DNA of 64,000 bases from Sandaracinaceae bacterium (lineage in GTDB: Bacteria; Myxococcota_A; Polyangia; Polyangiales; Sandaracinaceae). The position numbers and the translations under genes are program-made. The notes beneath the pieces were generated by a model that was not told where the DNA came from, made no database searches, and saw only the letters and a program-made list of their open reading frames with translations. The DNA lies in NCBI GenBank assembly GCA_040218145.1, contig JAVJQK010000035.1, positions 62,001 through 126,000 on the forward strand, read 5' to 3'. This document shows, in pieces, positions 25,887 through 34,490 of the stretch. The first letter of the stretch is position 1; every line of letters starts with the position of its first letter.

Positions 25887-26720
25887 ATGCTTCGCTTCCT
25901 GGCAACGTCCCTCGTGGCCGCGCTCTCCCTCGGGTGCGCGGTCCTCTTCGCCGGCTGCGCGCAGGGCGGCTTCGCCGACGCCGGCGCCCGGCCGGACGCT
26001 CGCCCCCGGCTCGACGCGGGCCCCACCGACTCCGGCGTCGTCACGGACAGCGGCCTCCGCCCGGACACCGGCGTGGTGCGGGACTCGGGCGTGACGCCGA
26101 CCGACTCCGGCCTTGCGGACGCCGGCCGCGACTCCGGACCCGCCGACAGCGGCGTCGTGCGCGACAGCGGCACGGGGGGCACCTTCTGCATGCCCTCGCC
26201 CACGAACATGGCGATCGTCGAGGTGATGGTCGCCTCCCAGAGCGGCAGCGGCGACCGCGGCGAGTGGTTCGAGGTGCAGAACCTCGGCGCGTGCCCCATC
26301 GACATGACGGGGCTGATCGTCGAGAGCCCGACCGGCAGCGGCTCCCCTCGCACCCACGAGGTCACGCGCGGCGTGCTGACGGCCGGCGGCTTCTTCGTCT
26401 TCGGCCAGTCGGGTGACCCGGCCGATCACCACGGCCTGCCGGTCGACTACGTCTACGGGAGCGGCACCACGGGCGTCGTGCTCAACAACAGCACCGACTC
26501 GCTGATCCTGAGCTTCGGCGGGACCGAGATCGACCGCGTGGCGTGGGGCTCGACCGACCACCGCACCGGCGCGTCGCGGCAGCTCTCACGGGGCGCGGAG
26601 TCGGGCGACAACTCCAACCTCGGCGCGACGAGCTACTGCGACTCGACCGACATCTACTCGAGCGCGACCGGCGGGCCTTTCCTCGGCACCCCGGGCGCCC
26701 GCAACCGAGCTTGCCCCTGA
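25887..26720 (+). CDS. Lipoprotein with lamin-tail (LTD) domain
   Basis: 277 aa. The signal peptide ends in lipobox FAGC (about residue 24), with an earlier Cys17. A Ser/Asp/Gly/Thr/Pro tether (to about 95) follows. The tether contains repeated DSG units: TDSGVVTDSGLRPDTGVV and similar. The C-terminal domain has NMAIVEVMVASQSGSGDRGE, WFEVQNLGACPIDMTGLIVE and DSLILSFGGTEIDRVAWGS. That is the bacterial lamin-tail Ig-like fold found in secreted proteins and nucleases. It is probably surface-exposed; there is no enzyme domain. Confidence 0.78.
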   Translation: MLRFLATSLVAALSLGCAVLFAGCAQGGFADAGARPDARPRLDAGPTDSGVVTDSGLRPDTGVVRDSGVTPTDSGLADAGRDSGPADSGVVRDSGTGGTFCMPSPTNMAIVEVMVASQSGSGDRGEWFEVQNLGACPIDMTGLIVESPTGSGSPRTHEVTRGVLTAGGFFVFGQSGDPADHHGLPVDYVYGSGTTGVVLNNSTDSLILSFGGTEIDRVAWGSTDHRTGASRQLSRGAESGDNSNLGATSYCDSTDIYSSATGGPFLGTPGARNRACP

Positions 26721-26726
26721 GGGGGC

Positions 26727-27269
26727 TCAGGCCGCCTGGGCCGTCACGTAGCCCTCGGCCACGGCGTACTCGCTCAGCTCGCGCTTCATCTGGCGACGCG
26801 CGCGGTGCAGCCGGCTCATGACGGTCCCGATCGGGCAGCCGATCTGGGCCGCGGCGTCCTTGTAGGACTGGCCGCCGAGGTCGACGATGATCAGCACCTC
26901 GCGGAACTCCTGCGGGAGCGTGGCGAGCGCGGCGGTGACCTCGTCTCCGAGGGCCTCCCCCGGCACGGCGCGCGGCCCGTTGGTCGGCGGCTCGCGGCGC
27001 TCGAGCTTGATCTCGCTGAGGATCTCGCGCTCCCGGCGCCGGCGGCGGTAGCCGTTGATGAAGGTGTTCACCAGGATGCGGTGCATCCACGCGCGGCCAT
27101 TCGTGCCGGGCTGGAACCGATGCCAGAAGGTCCACGCCCGGAGGACGGCCTCCTGGACCAGGTCCTCCGCCTCGGCGCGGCTCCCGGTCATTCGGAGCGC
27201 GGAGCCGAAGAGCTCCCCCCGGTGCTTCAGGACTTCCTGATCGAACTCTGCGCGGTCGTGGTGGGTCAT
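26727..27269 (-). CDS. ECF-type RNA polymerase sigma factor
   Basis: 180 aa from ATG 27269 with GGAGGT four bases upstream; a longer reading frame exists but lacks a ribosome site. Region sigma-2 (about 14-78) has AEDLVQEAVLRAWTFWHRF and WMHRILVNTFINGYRRR. Region sigma-4 (about 112-163) has LPQEFREVLIIVDLGGQSYK and GTVMSRLHRARRQMK. It redirects RNA polymerase to a dedicated regulon. No anti-sigma gene is adjacent: downstream is a convergent lipoprotein, upstream is nnrD. Control may therefore be through its short C-terminal tail or a distant partner (inference). Confidence 0.92.
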   Translation of the reverse strand: MTHHDRAEFDQEVLKHRGELFGSALRMTGSRAEAEDLVQEAVLRAWTFWHRFQPGTNGRAWMHRILVNTFINGYRRRRREREILSEIKLERREPPTNGPRAVPGEALGDEVTAALATLPQEFREVLIIVDLGGQSYKDAAAQIGCPIGTVMSRLHRARRQMKRELSEYAVAEGYVTAQAA

Positions 27270-27363
27270 GGCACCTCCAGTCGTCGAGAGGCTGTGCAAC
27301 GCACGGGCCATGGCGGCGCGAGACCCGAAAAAGCGGGAAATCACGACCGATCGCGTCTGGATG

Positions 27364-27376
27364 GACACGCCGTGTC
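27364..27376. promoter_or_regulatory. Palindrome upstream of ECF sigma gene
   Basis: GACACGCCGTGTC has perfect 6-bp arms around one base, 95 bases before the sigma start. It is a possible regulator site. No clear -35/-10 pair was assigned in the 149-base gap. Confidence 0.3.
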
Positions 27377-27418
27377 TGCCAGGTTGTCGACTGAGGGACG
27401 CGGTGTCGTGTCAGCTTG

Positions 27419-28918
27419 TCAGCGACGCTCGCCCGCCGCGCGCGCCTCTTCGAGCGCAGCCGGGAGCGCGTCCGCCACCTCTCGCGCGAAGAGCCCGCGG
27501 TCGGAGAGGCTCGCCCGCTCGCCCGCGCGGGCGTGGAGGAGCACCATCGCGCACGCGGCCTCGAAGGGCTCGACCCCGCCGGCCAGGGCCGCGCCGATCG
27601 CCCCCGCCAGCACGTCGCCGGTGCCGGCCACGCCCAGGGCCGGGGTGCCGAAGGGGCAGACGACGAGCTTGCCGGGCGCGGCGACGAGGGTGCCGGCGCC
27701 CTTGAGGACCACCACCTGCCCCGTGAGCGAGACCAGCTTCTTCGCGGCCGCGTAGCGGTCGGCCTGGACGTCGGCGCTCTTGCAGCCGAGGAGCCGCGCC
27801 GCCTCTCCGGGGTGCGGGGTGAGCACGCGCGGCGGCGAGGACCGCAGGACGGACGCCCCCTCCTCCGCGAGCGCGGTCAGCGCGTCGGCGTCGAGCACGG
27901 CCGGGATCGACAGGCCGGTCGCGAGCTGTACGGCCAGCGCCTTGCCCGCGTCGTCCAGGCCGAGCCCGGGGCCGACCACGGCCGCGTCTTTGCCGTCCGA
28001 GAGATCGAGCGGCTCGTCGGGCAGCGCCATCGTCATCAGCTCGTGGACCCGGAGCTCCAGCGCGTCGCGCGCCTCTCCGCGCGGCGCCAGGGTGACGAGG
28101 CCCGCCCCCGCGCGCATCGCGCCGTGACCACAGAGGAGCGCCGCCCCGCTCTTGCCCGGCGAGCCCGCCACGACCACCAGGTGCCCCGCCGTGCCCTTGT
28201 GCGCCGCGAGGGCGCGCGGCGGCAGCCAGCGGGCGGCGTCCGACAGCTCGAGCAAGCCATCCTCGACCCGCGGGCCGGGCACCCCGATGTCGACGCACAC
28301 GGTCTCCCCCGCGTGCGCGCGGCCCGGCGTCTGCCAGAGCCCTCGCTTGTGGCCGGCGAAGGTCGCGGTCAGCTCCGCGTGCAACGCTACCCCGAGCACG
28401 CGCCCCGTGTCGGCGTCGATCCCGCTCGGCAGGTCCAGCGCGAAGATCGGCGCCGACGCCGCGTCCAGACGCTCCACGAGCGCGCGCCGCCAGCCCTCGA
28501 TGGGTCGGTCGAGCCCGGTGCCGAAGAGCCCCTCGACGATGGCGGTGGCGCTCGCGAGCGCGCCCTCGAGCGCCGACAGGTCGTCTCCCGTCAGCTCGGT
28601 GACGCGCAGGTCCAGCGCGTCGAGCGCCTCCAGGTTCACCTTCGCGTCGCCGCCGACCTTCTCCCGCGAGCCCGCGAGGAACACCTCGGGGCGAACCCCG
28701 TGCGTCAGCAGCCGCCGGGCGACGACCCACGCGTCGCCGCCGTTCTGCCCCGTCCCGCCCACGACCACGACGCGCCCGAGCCGGCCGGAGAAGCGTCGCA
28801 AGAAGAGCTCCGCCGCGCCGCGCCCCGCGTTCTCCATCAGCAGGAGGCCCGGGACCCCGGCGTCGACGATGCGCCCGTCGAAGCGCCGCGCCGCGTCCCG
28901 GGTCAGGAGCGGCTTCAA
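27419..28918 (-). CDS. nnrD: Bifunctional NAD(P)HX epimerase/dehydratase
   Basis: 499 aa. The start is TTG 28918, overlapping the pdxJ stop (TTGA), so translation is coupled. The N-terminal YjeF-N/epimerase domain (1-about 210) has [19 protein letters not shown] and [17 protein letters not shown]. The C-terminal ribokinase-like dehydratase domain has [46 protein letters not shown] and [17 protein letters not shown]. It repairs hydrated NADH and NADPH using ATP or ADP. Genes for metabolite repair and PLP synthesis together suggest a cofactor-maintenance role for the operon's end. It is the last gene of the series starting near 33577. Confidence 0.94.
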   Translation of the reverse strand: MKPLLTRDAARRFDGRIVDAGVPGLLLMENAGRGAAELFLRRFSGRLGRVVVVGGTGQNGGDAWVVARRLLTHGVRPEVFLAGSREKVGGDAKVNLEALDALDLRVTELTGDDLSALEGALASATAIVEGLFGTGLDRPIEGWRRALVERLDAASAPIFALDLPSGIDADTGRVLGVALHAELTATFAGHKRGLWQTPGRAHAGETVCVDIGVPGPRVEDGLLELSDAARWLPPRALAAHKGTAGHLVVVAGSPGKSGAALLCGHGAMRAGAGLVTLAPRGEARDALELRVHELMTMALPDEPLDLSDGKDAAVVGPGLGLDDAGKALAVQLATGLSIPAVLDADALTALAEEGASVLRSSPPRVLTPHPGEAARLLGCKSADVQADRYAAAKKLVSLTGQVVVLKGAGTLVAAPGKLVVCPFGTPALGVAGTGDVLAGAIGAALAGGVEPFEAACAMVLLHARAGERASLSDRGLFAREVADALPAALEEARAAGERR

Positions 28919-29658
28919 CGCTCGGCCTCGCCCAGCTCGATCGCCTCGAGGTAGGCCTCCACCGCGCCCTTGATCCCGAGGAAGACCGCGTCCGCGATCA
29001 GCGCGTGCCCGATGTTGAGCTCCTCGAGCTGCGGGATGCTCGCGACCAGCTCGCCGAGGTTGCGGCTCGTCAGCCCGTGGCCCGCCGCGACCGTCATCTC
29101 CGGTGAGAGCTGCTCGGCGAGGGCGGCGGCGGCGGTCAGCCGAAGCAGCTCGTGCTCGAGCGCGTCCTCGTCCTTGGCCGCGCAGTAGTCGCCCGTGTGC
29201 AGCTCGATCGAGTCGGCGCCCAGCTCGACCGCGGCGCGGACCTGCGCCTCGTCCGGATCGATGAAGAGGCTGACCGGGATCGAGGCGTCGTCGAAGCGCG
29301 CCTTCACCTGGGCCATGCGCTCCACCTGCCCGGCCACGTCGAGCCCGCCCTCGGTCGTCTGCTCCTCCCGCTTCTCCGGCACGAGCGTCACGAGGTCGGG
29401 CTTGACGTCCAGCGCGAAGCCCACCATCGCGTCGGTCGCGGCCATCTCGAGGTTGAGCGTCGTCTTGACGAGCTGGCGCAGCAGGTGGACGTCGCGCTCC
29501 TGGATGTGCCGGCGGTCCTCGCGGAGGTGCACGGTGATCCCGTCGGCGCCCGCGTGCTCGCAGAACACGGCCGCTTCGACGGGGTCCGGGTATGCAGTGC
29601 CGCGGGCCTGGCGCAGGGTCGCGACGTGGTCGACGTTGACGTGGAGACGGACGGACAT
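28915..29658 (-). CDS. pdxJ: Pyridoxine 5'-phosphate synthase
   Basis: 247 aa TIM-barrel enzyme condensing 3-amino-2-oxopropyl phosphate with deoxyxylulose 5-phosphate in the DXP-dependent vitamin B6 route. Family blocks are [62 protein letters not shown] and [12 protein letters not shown]. It begins 12 bases after the MBL-hydrolase stop and overlaps nnrD at its end. acpS, its usual partner, is not here. Confidence 0.97.
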   Translation of the reverse strand: MSVRLHVNVDHVATLRQARGTAYPDPVEAAVFCEHAGADGITVHLREDRRHIQERDVHLLRQLVKTTLNLEMAATDAMVGFALDVKPDLVTLVPEKREEQTTEGGLDVAGQVERMAQVKARFDDASIPVSLFIDPDEAQVRAAVELGADSIELHTGDYCAAKDEDALEHELLRLTAAAALAEQLSPEMTVAAGHGLTSRNLGELVASIPQLEELNIGHALIADAVFLGIKGAVEAYLEAIELGEAER

Positions 29659-29670
29659 GCTTTTCAGCTA

Positions 29671-30426
29671 TCACACCTGAAGCACGTCGCCATCTTCTGC
29701 GAGGTGGAGCGCGCCCTCGAAGCCGGCCGCGCGCACCTCGGCCGCGACGTCCACCGCGTCGCACGCCGGATAGAAGTGCGTGAGCACGAGGCGCGAGACG
29801 CCCGCCGCGCGCGCCACCTCGGCCGCGGTCCGTGAGGTCAGGTGGCCTCGCGCCTCGCGCGCCGCGGGGTAGCTGCACTCGAGCAGCGCGAGGTCTGCGC
29901 CCCGACAGAGCTCGACCAGCGCGTCGCAAGGTGCGCTGTCGCCGCTGAAGGCGAGCGTGCGCCCGCCCGCGCTGACCCGCACGCCGAGCGCGCCGGGCGA
30001 GTGCCGCATCACGCGCGCGTCCACCCGGAAGGGCCCCGCCTCGAAGTGGTCGCCGTCTGTCATGGAGACCACCTCGCGCGCGCCGTGCGCGTCCTCGACC
30101 CACCGGCCGTACATCGCCTCGATGGCCGCGAGGTGCGCGCCATGGCTCACCGGCCCGAGCAGCGCGAGCGGCGTCGAGACCGACGGGTCGGGCACGTTCC
30201 GACCGAAGAGCACGGCCGGCAGATCACAGCAGTGATCCACGTGGTGGTGCGTGGTCACGATGATCCGGGCGTTCTCGAACGTGATCCCCGCGCTCGGCCA
30301 GCGACGCGTGGAGCCCGGGCCGCACTCGAGCAGACACGCCACGCCGTCCTCGACGAGCGCGTAGCCGCTCGCCCCGCGCGAGGGATGCGGGATGGCGGTG
30401 CCCGAGCCGAGGACGTGCAGCTCCAC
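29671..30426 (-). CDS. RNase Z/arylsulfatase-like MBL-fold hydrolase
   Basis: 251 aa metallo-beta-lactamase fold. It starts MELHVLGSGTAIPHPSRGAS, the layout of RNase Z and ElaC-like enzymes. The metal motif is HHHVDH, followed by a downstream Asp in LAFSGDSAPCD, His in ARVMRHSPG and a final His in LVLTHFYP. The long exosite arm of true tRNase Z is not seen. A small-substrate phosphodiesterase or other hydrolase is therefore equally possible. It lies 14 bases after a 107-aa gene in the PrkA-like operon. Confidence 0.85.
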   Translation of the reverse strand: MELHVLGSGTAIPHPSRGASGYALVEDGVACLLECGPGSTRRWPSAGITFENARIIVTTHHHVDHCCDLPAVLFGRNVPDPSVSTPLALLGPVSHGAHLAAIEAMYGRWVEDAHGAREVVSMTDGDHFEAGPFRVDARVMRHSPGALGVRVSAGGRTLAFSGDSAPCDALVELCRGADLALLECSYPAAREARGHLTSRTAAEVARAAGVSRLVLTHFYPACDAVDVAAEVRAAGFEGALHLAEDGDVLQV

Positions 30427-30439
30427 GCCGGCCTCCCGG

Positions 30440-30763
30440 TCAGACGAAGTCGGCCCCGACCTTCACCAGCGTGTGGTGCTCGTGGCTCCGGCCGAGCACG
30501 ACGTCGACGGTGTCGGTGGGACAGGGGGCGTGCCAGACGAGCAAGCGCGCCACGAGCCGGAGGAGATCGTGGTCCTCGAGGCCGGGCGCGCGGTCGTGCA
30601 CGCGCACCCCCCACTGCTCGGTGCCCTCGTAGATCTCGGCCCGCGCGAAGACCTGCCCCTCGCGGCTGGCGAAGTCCCAGTGCTGCTGCGCGCGCCGCGC
30701 GACCGCGTCCACCTTGGGTGGCACGACGCGCCGGAAGGCCACGCTGTCGGGGTCGAAGATCAT
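30440..30763 (-). CDS. Conserved-looking small protein coupled to PrkA-like kinase
   Basis: 107 aa, unrecognised. ATG 30763 overlaps the kinase stop by four bases (ATGA). It is soluble, mixed alpha/beta, with MIFDPDSVAFRRVVPPKVDA at the start and TDTVDVVLGRSHEHHTLVKV near the end. It has no signal peptide and only one Cys. Its coupling to the kinase suggests a partner, adaptor or substrate. Confidence 0.65.
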   Translation of the reverse strand: MIFDPDSVAFRRVVPPKVDAVARRAQQHWDFASREGQVFARAEIYEGTEQWGVRVHDRAPGLEDHDLLRLVARLLVWHAPCPTDTVDVVLGRSHEHHTLVKVGADFV

Positions 30764-33024
30764 GGCTCGTACCGACGCCGGAGCAGCTCACCCACCGCGT
30801 CGCGCACGGAGGACTCGGCGTAGCCGTGATCGGCGACCATGCGCTCGAGGGTCTCGCGCGCCGCCCTCTCCCGCTCGGCGCCCATTTGCCGGATCGCGCG
30901 CTCGTCGTCCGCGAGGATCACGAGCGCGTCCTGGGCGATCTCCCCGAGCTGCTTGCGGCGCTTGCCGTAGGTGGCCTCCCGGAGCTTTCCGAGGAAGCGC
31001 GGGAAGACCTTGGTGTAGCTGACGCTCACGCCCGGGTTGTCGATGGCGTGACCCGCCACCGTGCTGATCAGGTCCTTGCGGAAGTTGTCGGCCTTGGCCG
31101 GGTCGACGTCGAGCATCTCCTCGACGTTCTTCATCAGGCCCTCGTCGGGCTCCTCGTACTCGCCGGTCATCGGGTTCTGCACGCGCTCGCCCTTCGTCCA
31201 GAAGGACACGTGCGTCACGTAGCGCTCGAAGAGGTCGACATATTGCGTCTCCTCCACGAGCCCCGTCGAGGTGCGGAACTCCTCGTCCACGAAGTCCAGC
31301 CAGCGCTCGCGGACCACTTCGACGAAGCCGCGGTGGTCGTGGTAGCCGCTCTCGGGCTTCTCCTTCAGGAAGTCGTAGTCGTCCGACTCGCAGAAGACGG
31401 CCACGTGCTCGAGCACCGCGATCGGCGAGAGGCAGCCGTAGCGCGGGTCCTGGGCCGCATCGAGCAGCAGGTTGCGGATCTCGCGCGGCGACGCCCCGTG
31501 CAGGCCCTCGTACTTGGGCCAGGTGTCCGACTCGTGCCGGATCGCCTCGAGGCCCGCGCGGAGCTCCTTCGCCTCCTCGCTGGCGAAGCGCTCGGGGATG
31601 CGGCCGTCCGCGTAGAGCTCCGCCTTCTCCAGCGGGGAGAGCGTCGTGGCGAGGCGACCGACGGTGGCGTTGTCGTATTCGTCCCCCTGCGGGCGCATCA
31701 AGCGCGTGAGCACCGCCCAGAGCGCCGCGACGTAGGTCGCGTGCGGCGCCACGTGCGTGCGGACCTGCGGGACGATCTGCGCGTCGTAGATCCCCTGCTC
31801 GCGCCGGTAGTCGAGCAGGTAGGGCACGCGCACCATCTGCAGCCGCCCACGGAACGAGCGGTACTCGTGGTGCTCCTTGAAGGCGTTGAGGTGCAGCTCG
31901 TTGCTCGTCGCCACCAGCACGCTGTTGAGCGGCAGCATCGAGAAGTTGAGGGAGACCTCGCCCGTCTCGATCGCGAGCAGCAGGTAGCGCCACGCGTCGA
32001 GCGGCCGCTTCAGGAGATCGCTGAACTCGAGCAGCCCCCCCGAGGCGTCGACGAGCTCCCCCATGGTCTCGAAGAGCGAGAGCGCGCTGAGCGACGCGGG
32101 CAACACCCCGAGCGAGCGGTCCACGCTGATCTGGCGCTCCTGCGCGTCGACCGCCATCTCCGGGCCGATGGTCACCACGCCGAGCCGGTAGCGGCGCGAG
32201 TGGTAGAAGCGCTCCACGCGCACGTGCGCGAGCACCTTCGTCAGCTCTCCCCGGTACGCCGTGAGCAGCGCGTCGAAGATCTGCCGGTTCTTGGCGCCGA
32301 GCTGCCCGTTCGCGATCACGTGCGGGGGCGACTCGTCGACCGAGCTCCCCTCGTAGGCCTCGGTGAGCAGCCGGCGGCGCTCCGCGCGGGGCAGCAGGAG
32401 GAGGGGGTTCTCGCGCAGCTCGCTCGTGAGCTTGACGTCGATCCGGCTGTCCGGGAGGTGCGCGAAGCTCTCCCCGGGCTCGAAGGAGTCGTCCCGGGAT
32501 CCGAAGCCGACGGTCTTGCCGTCCTTGCCGCGCGGGAAGATCCAGCTGAACCGGTAGAGCGCGCCCTCGTCCTGGTAGGAGTAGTGCTCGAGCGCGCGCA
32601 TGAGGCAGCCGACGAAGGTGCTCTTCGCCGAGCCGTTCGGGCCATGGAGCAGCACGAGGCGGTTGATCCGCCCCTCCCGCACGAAGTTGCTGAGGATGCG
32701 GTAGAAGTCGTGCTGCAGGCGCTCCTGACCGACGAGGAAGTCGTGACCGTCCCCCGACTCGTCCGCGCTGAGATCGTCGCTCTGCTCGAACTCGAGGTCG
32801 AACAGGCGCCACCGCTTCACGCTCGCGCCGGGCCGCTCCAGCTCGTAGGTGCCGAAGTAGTCGAGGCAGTCGCGCACGTAGCGCGCCGCGTCCCGGCTGT
32901 GTCGCCAGGGGTGCTTCGCGAACAGATCGAGGTACTCGTCGAACGAGAGCACGCGCTTCTGGGAGTCGAAGCGGTCTCGGACGACGGCGCCGATCTGAGT
33001 CAGCCGGGAGCGGGGGTCGAACAT
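30760..33024 (-). CDS. PrkA-type serine kinase/AAA+ protein
   Basis: 754 aa. The N-terminal AAA+ region has Walker A GPNGSAKST (128-136), a variant of the GPVGGGKSS loop in PrkA. The motor continues with LLEFSDLLKRPLDAWRYLL and LNSVLVATSNELHLNAFKEH. The C-terminal half (about 480-754) corresponds to the PrkA kinase-like domain. PrkA/YeaG proteins act in stationary phase, sporulation or nitrogen stress; ATPase-dependent protease activity has also been reported. The usual partners YeaH and SpoVR are absent here. Instead a lipoprotein gene ends five bases before its ATG and a 107-aa gene overlaps its stop. It is longer than typical PrkA (about 640). Confidence 0.88.
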   Translation of the reverse strand: MFDPRSRLTQIGAVVRDRFDSQKRVLSFDEYLDLFAKHPWRHSRDAARYVRDCLDYFGTYELERPGASVKRWRLFDLEFEQSDDLSADESGDGHDFLVGQERLQHDFYRILSNFVREGRINRLVLLHGPNGSAKSTFVGCLMRALEHYSYQDEGALYRFSWIFPRGKDGKTVGFGSRDDSFEPGESFAHLPDSRIDVKLTSELRENPLLLLPRAERRRLLTEAYEGSSVDESPPHVIANGQLGAKNRQIFDALLTAYRGELTKVLAHVRVERFYHSRRYRLGVVTIGPEMAVDAQERQISVDRSLGVLPASLSALSLFETMGELVDASGGLLEFSDLLKRPLDAWRYLLLAIETGEVSLNFSMLPLNSVLVATSNELHLNAFKEHHEYRSFRGRLQMVRVPYLLDYRREQGIYDAQIVPQVRTHVAPHATYVAALWAVLTRLMRPQGDEYDNATVGRLATTLSPLEKAELYADGRIPERFASEEAKELRAGLEAIRHESDTWPKYEGLHGASPREIRNLLLDAAQDPRYGCLSPIAVLEHVAVFCESDDYDFLKEKPESGYHDHRGFVEVVRERWLDFVDEEFRTSTGLVEETQYVDLFERYVTHVSFWTKGERVQNPMTGEYEEPDEGLMKNVEEMLDVDPAKADNFRKDLISTVAGHAIDNPGVSVSYTKVFPRFLGKLREATYGKRRKQLGEIAQDALVILADDERAIRQMGAERERAARETLERMVADHGYAESSVRDAVGELLRRRYEP

Positions 33025-33028
33025 GTCC

Positions 33029-33577
33029 CTACTGTACCGGCAGGACGAGGGCGAGCGTGCGGCGATCCGGCATGCAGGCCTCGGGGGTGCACACCGCGAA
33101 GTCCACGACCGCGGTCACGGTGTGCTCTCCGGCCGCGCTCGGGGTGACCGGCACGTCGAAGCGCGCCACCTCCTCGGTGAACTCCTCCGCGTCGTCGTTG
33201 CCGAGCGGGGCCGCGGGCGCCTGGACACCCTCCGGCGCGGTCACGGCGATGGTCATCGGGAAGTCCTGGTTGACGTGGTAGCGACCGCGGGGCGTCAGGC
33301 GCACCTCGAAGCTGGCCTCCTGCCCGGGCTGGTACGGCCCCGCGGCGCTCGCGCGCAGCTCGAACGTGGGGTCCTCCACCACGGGCCCCGCCTCTTCGTC
33401 GGCCGCCTCGTCACCTTCGGGGGCCGCCTCGGGCTCGCGCTCGGCCTGCGCGGTCTCGTCCGCGCTGGACGTCGTCTCCTCGCCGCAGCCCGTGAGCCAG
33501 CCCGTGAGCGAGGCCGAGAGCAGCAGCGCGCCGAGCAGGGTCTCCATCCGCGCCGTCCGGATCAGCGTCTTCCTCAT
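33029..33577 (-). CDS. Lipoprotein heading the PrkA-like operon
   Basis: 182 aa from ATG 33577, behind GGAG at good spacing; ATG 33592 and ATG 33547 are possible too. The signal peptide ends in lipobox LTGC. An acidic Glu/Ala tether follows, then a beta-rich domain (about 65-182) with GQEASFEVRLTPRGRYHVN and FAVCTPEACMPDRRTLALV. The paired cysteines in VCTPEACMP recall the redox segment of the N-terminal DsbD-type domain; this likeness is weak. Its stop lies five bases before the kinase start. It may link the cytosolic kinase operon with the envelope state. Confidence 0.65.
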   Translation of the reverse strand: MRKTLIRTARMETLLGALLLSASLTGWLTGCGEETTSSADETAQAEREPEAAPEGDEAADEEAGPVVEDPTFELRASAAGPYQPGQEASFEVRLTPRGRYHVNQDFPMTIAVTAPEGVQAPAAPLGNDDAEEFTEEVARFDVPVTPSAAGEHTVTAVVDFAVCTPEACMPDRRTLALVLPVQ

Positions 33578-33606
33578 CTGGTCGATCTCCATTCTTTCGC
33601 GTGCAG

Positions 33607-33612
33607 TATGGT
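33607..33612 (+). promoter_or_regulatory. -10-like element of 33619 lipoprotein gene
   Basis: TATGGT is followed by six bases and GTG 33619. This favours 33619 over GTG 33601, which would precede the promoter. Confidence 0.45.
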
Positions 33613-33618
33613 CCACGC

Positions 33619-34260
33619 GTGCGGGTTTCGACACCCATCTACCTCGCCCTGCTCCTGGCCGCTTGCGGCGCGCCGCCGCCCTGCGCCCGCTCGACCGAGT
33701 GTGCGTCGGGCCGCGTCTGCGGCCTCGACGGTCGCTGCGTGCGCCTCGGCTCGCCGGCCGGGGCGCGCTTCGCCGGCTCGCGGTGGCTCTCGCCGGTGGA
33801 CTGGGGCGTCGCGGGCCGCCGCCGCGCGCTGGGAGACGGGATGCCGCTGGGAGGTCGCGCGGCCACCGAGGGCCTCGTCGCGTTCGGGCCCATGCCCGCC
33901 TCGAGCGAGATCTTGCGCGCGCTGCTCGTCGTCCAGCCCCTGGATCCGCACACCCGGATCGACGCGCGCCACGAGGTGGTCGTCGAGCACGTCGAGCCGT
34001 TCCGAGGCGGCGCCCTCCCCGCTCGACCCGGCGCGGGGCCGCTCCGCTTCGCGGCCGGCCGTCACGCGCTCGCGCCCGGCCCGGTCCTGCCCCTCCGCAT
34101 CGACGTGACCGAGGCCGCGCGCGCCGCGGCGGATCGCGCGGACCGGCGCTTCCACCTGCTCCTGCGGCTCCGGGAGGGCAGCGCGCGTCCGCTCGTGCTC
34201 GCTTCCCCGTGGGCGATCGATCCCCAGCTTCGGCCCCGCGTCGAGCTGATGCTGCACTGA
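33619..34260 (+). CDS. Predicted lipoprotein of unknown function
   Basis: 213 aa from GTG 33619. A very short signal peptide ends in lipobox LAAC (Cys15). A small Cys-rich segment (CARSTECASGRVCGLDGRC) resembles a compact disulfide or EGF-like knot. The remainder is a beta-rich domain with HEVVVEHVEPFRGG and FHLLLRLREG. No family was recognised. It is divergent from the PrkA-operon lipoprotein. Eight bases after its stop a long palindrome begins. Confidence 0.6.
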   Translation: MRVSTPIYLALLLAACGAPPPCARSTECASGRVCGLDGRCVRLGSPAGARFAGSRWLSPVDWGVAGRRRALGDGMPLGGRAATEGLVAFGPMPASSEILRALLVVQPLDPHTRIDARHEVVVEHVEPFRGGALPARPGAGPLRFAAGRHALAPGPVLPLRIDVTEAARAAADRADRRFHLLLRLREGSARPLVLASPWAIDPQLRPRVELMLH

Positions 34261-34268
34261 CCGCTTCC

Positions 34269-34431
34269 AGCAGTCCGTTGAAGAACCTCGCTCCTCGTCT
34301 CTCGGGCGGGACGACCCGCCTCTCGGCCCGTGTCTCCTCGGCAATGCTGAAGCATTCCCTCGTCGCCCCGAACCGAGAATCGGGCCGTCGCGCCGCGAGA
34401 TCCTTCGGGCTCGGTACTTCAACGGCCTGCT
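34269..34431. repeat. 163-bp imperfect palindrome (MITE- or attenuator-like)
   Basis: The outer 19-bp arms 34269-34287 and 34413-34431 are complementary at 17 positions. The symmetry continues inward around position 34350, where AATGCT-GA-AGCATT forms the tip. Intermediate stretches also pair, for example TCTCGG (34321-34326) with CCGAGA (34373-34378), and ACGACCCG with CGGGCCGT allowing one mismatch. Transcribed, it would fold into one long interrupted hairpin. It fills most of the 230-base gap before serA and encodes nothing obvious. It could be a non-autonomous mobile element, a REP-type repeat or a leader structure. Confidence 0.65.
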
Positions 34432-34490
34432 AACGCATTGCGTCACGCCTGCACTTGCCTTACCTCGCAGGCCTGACTCGGAGGGTCACC

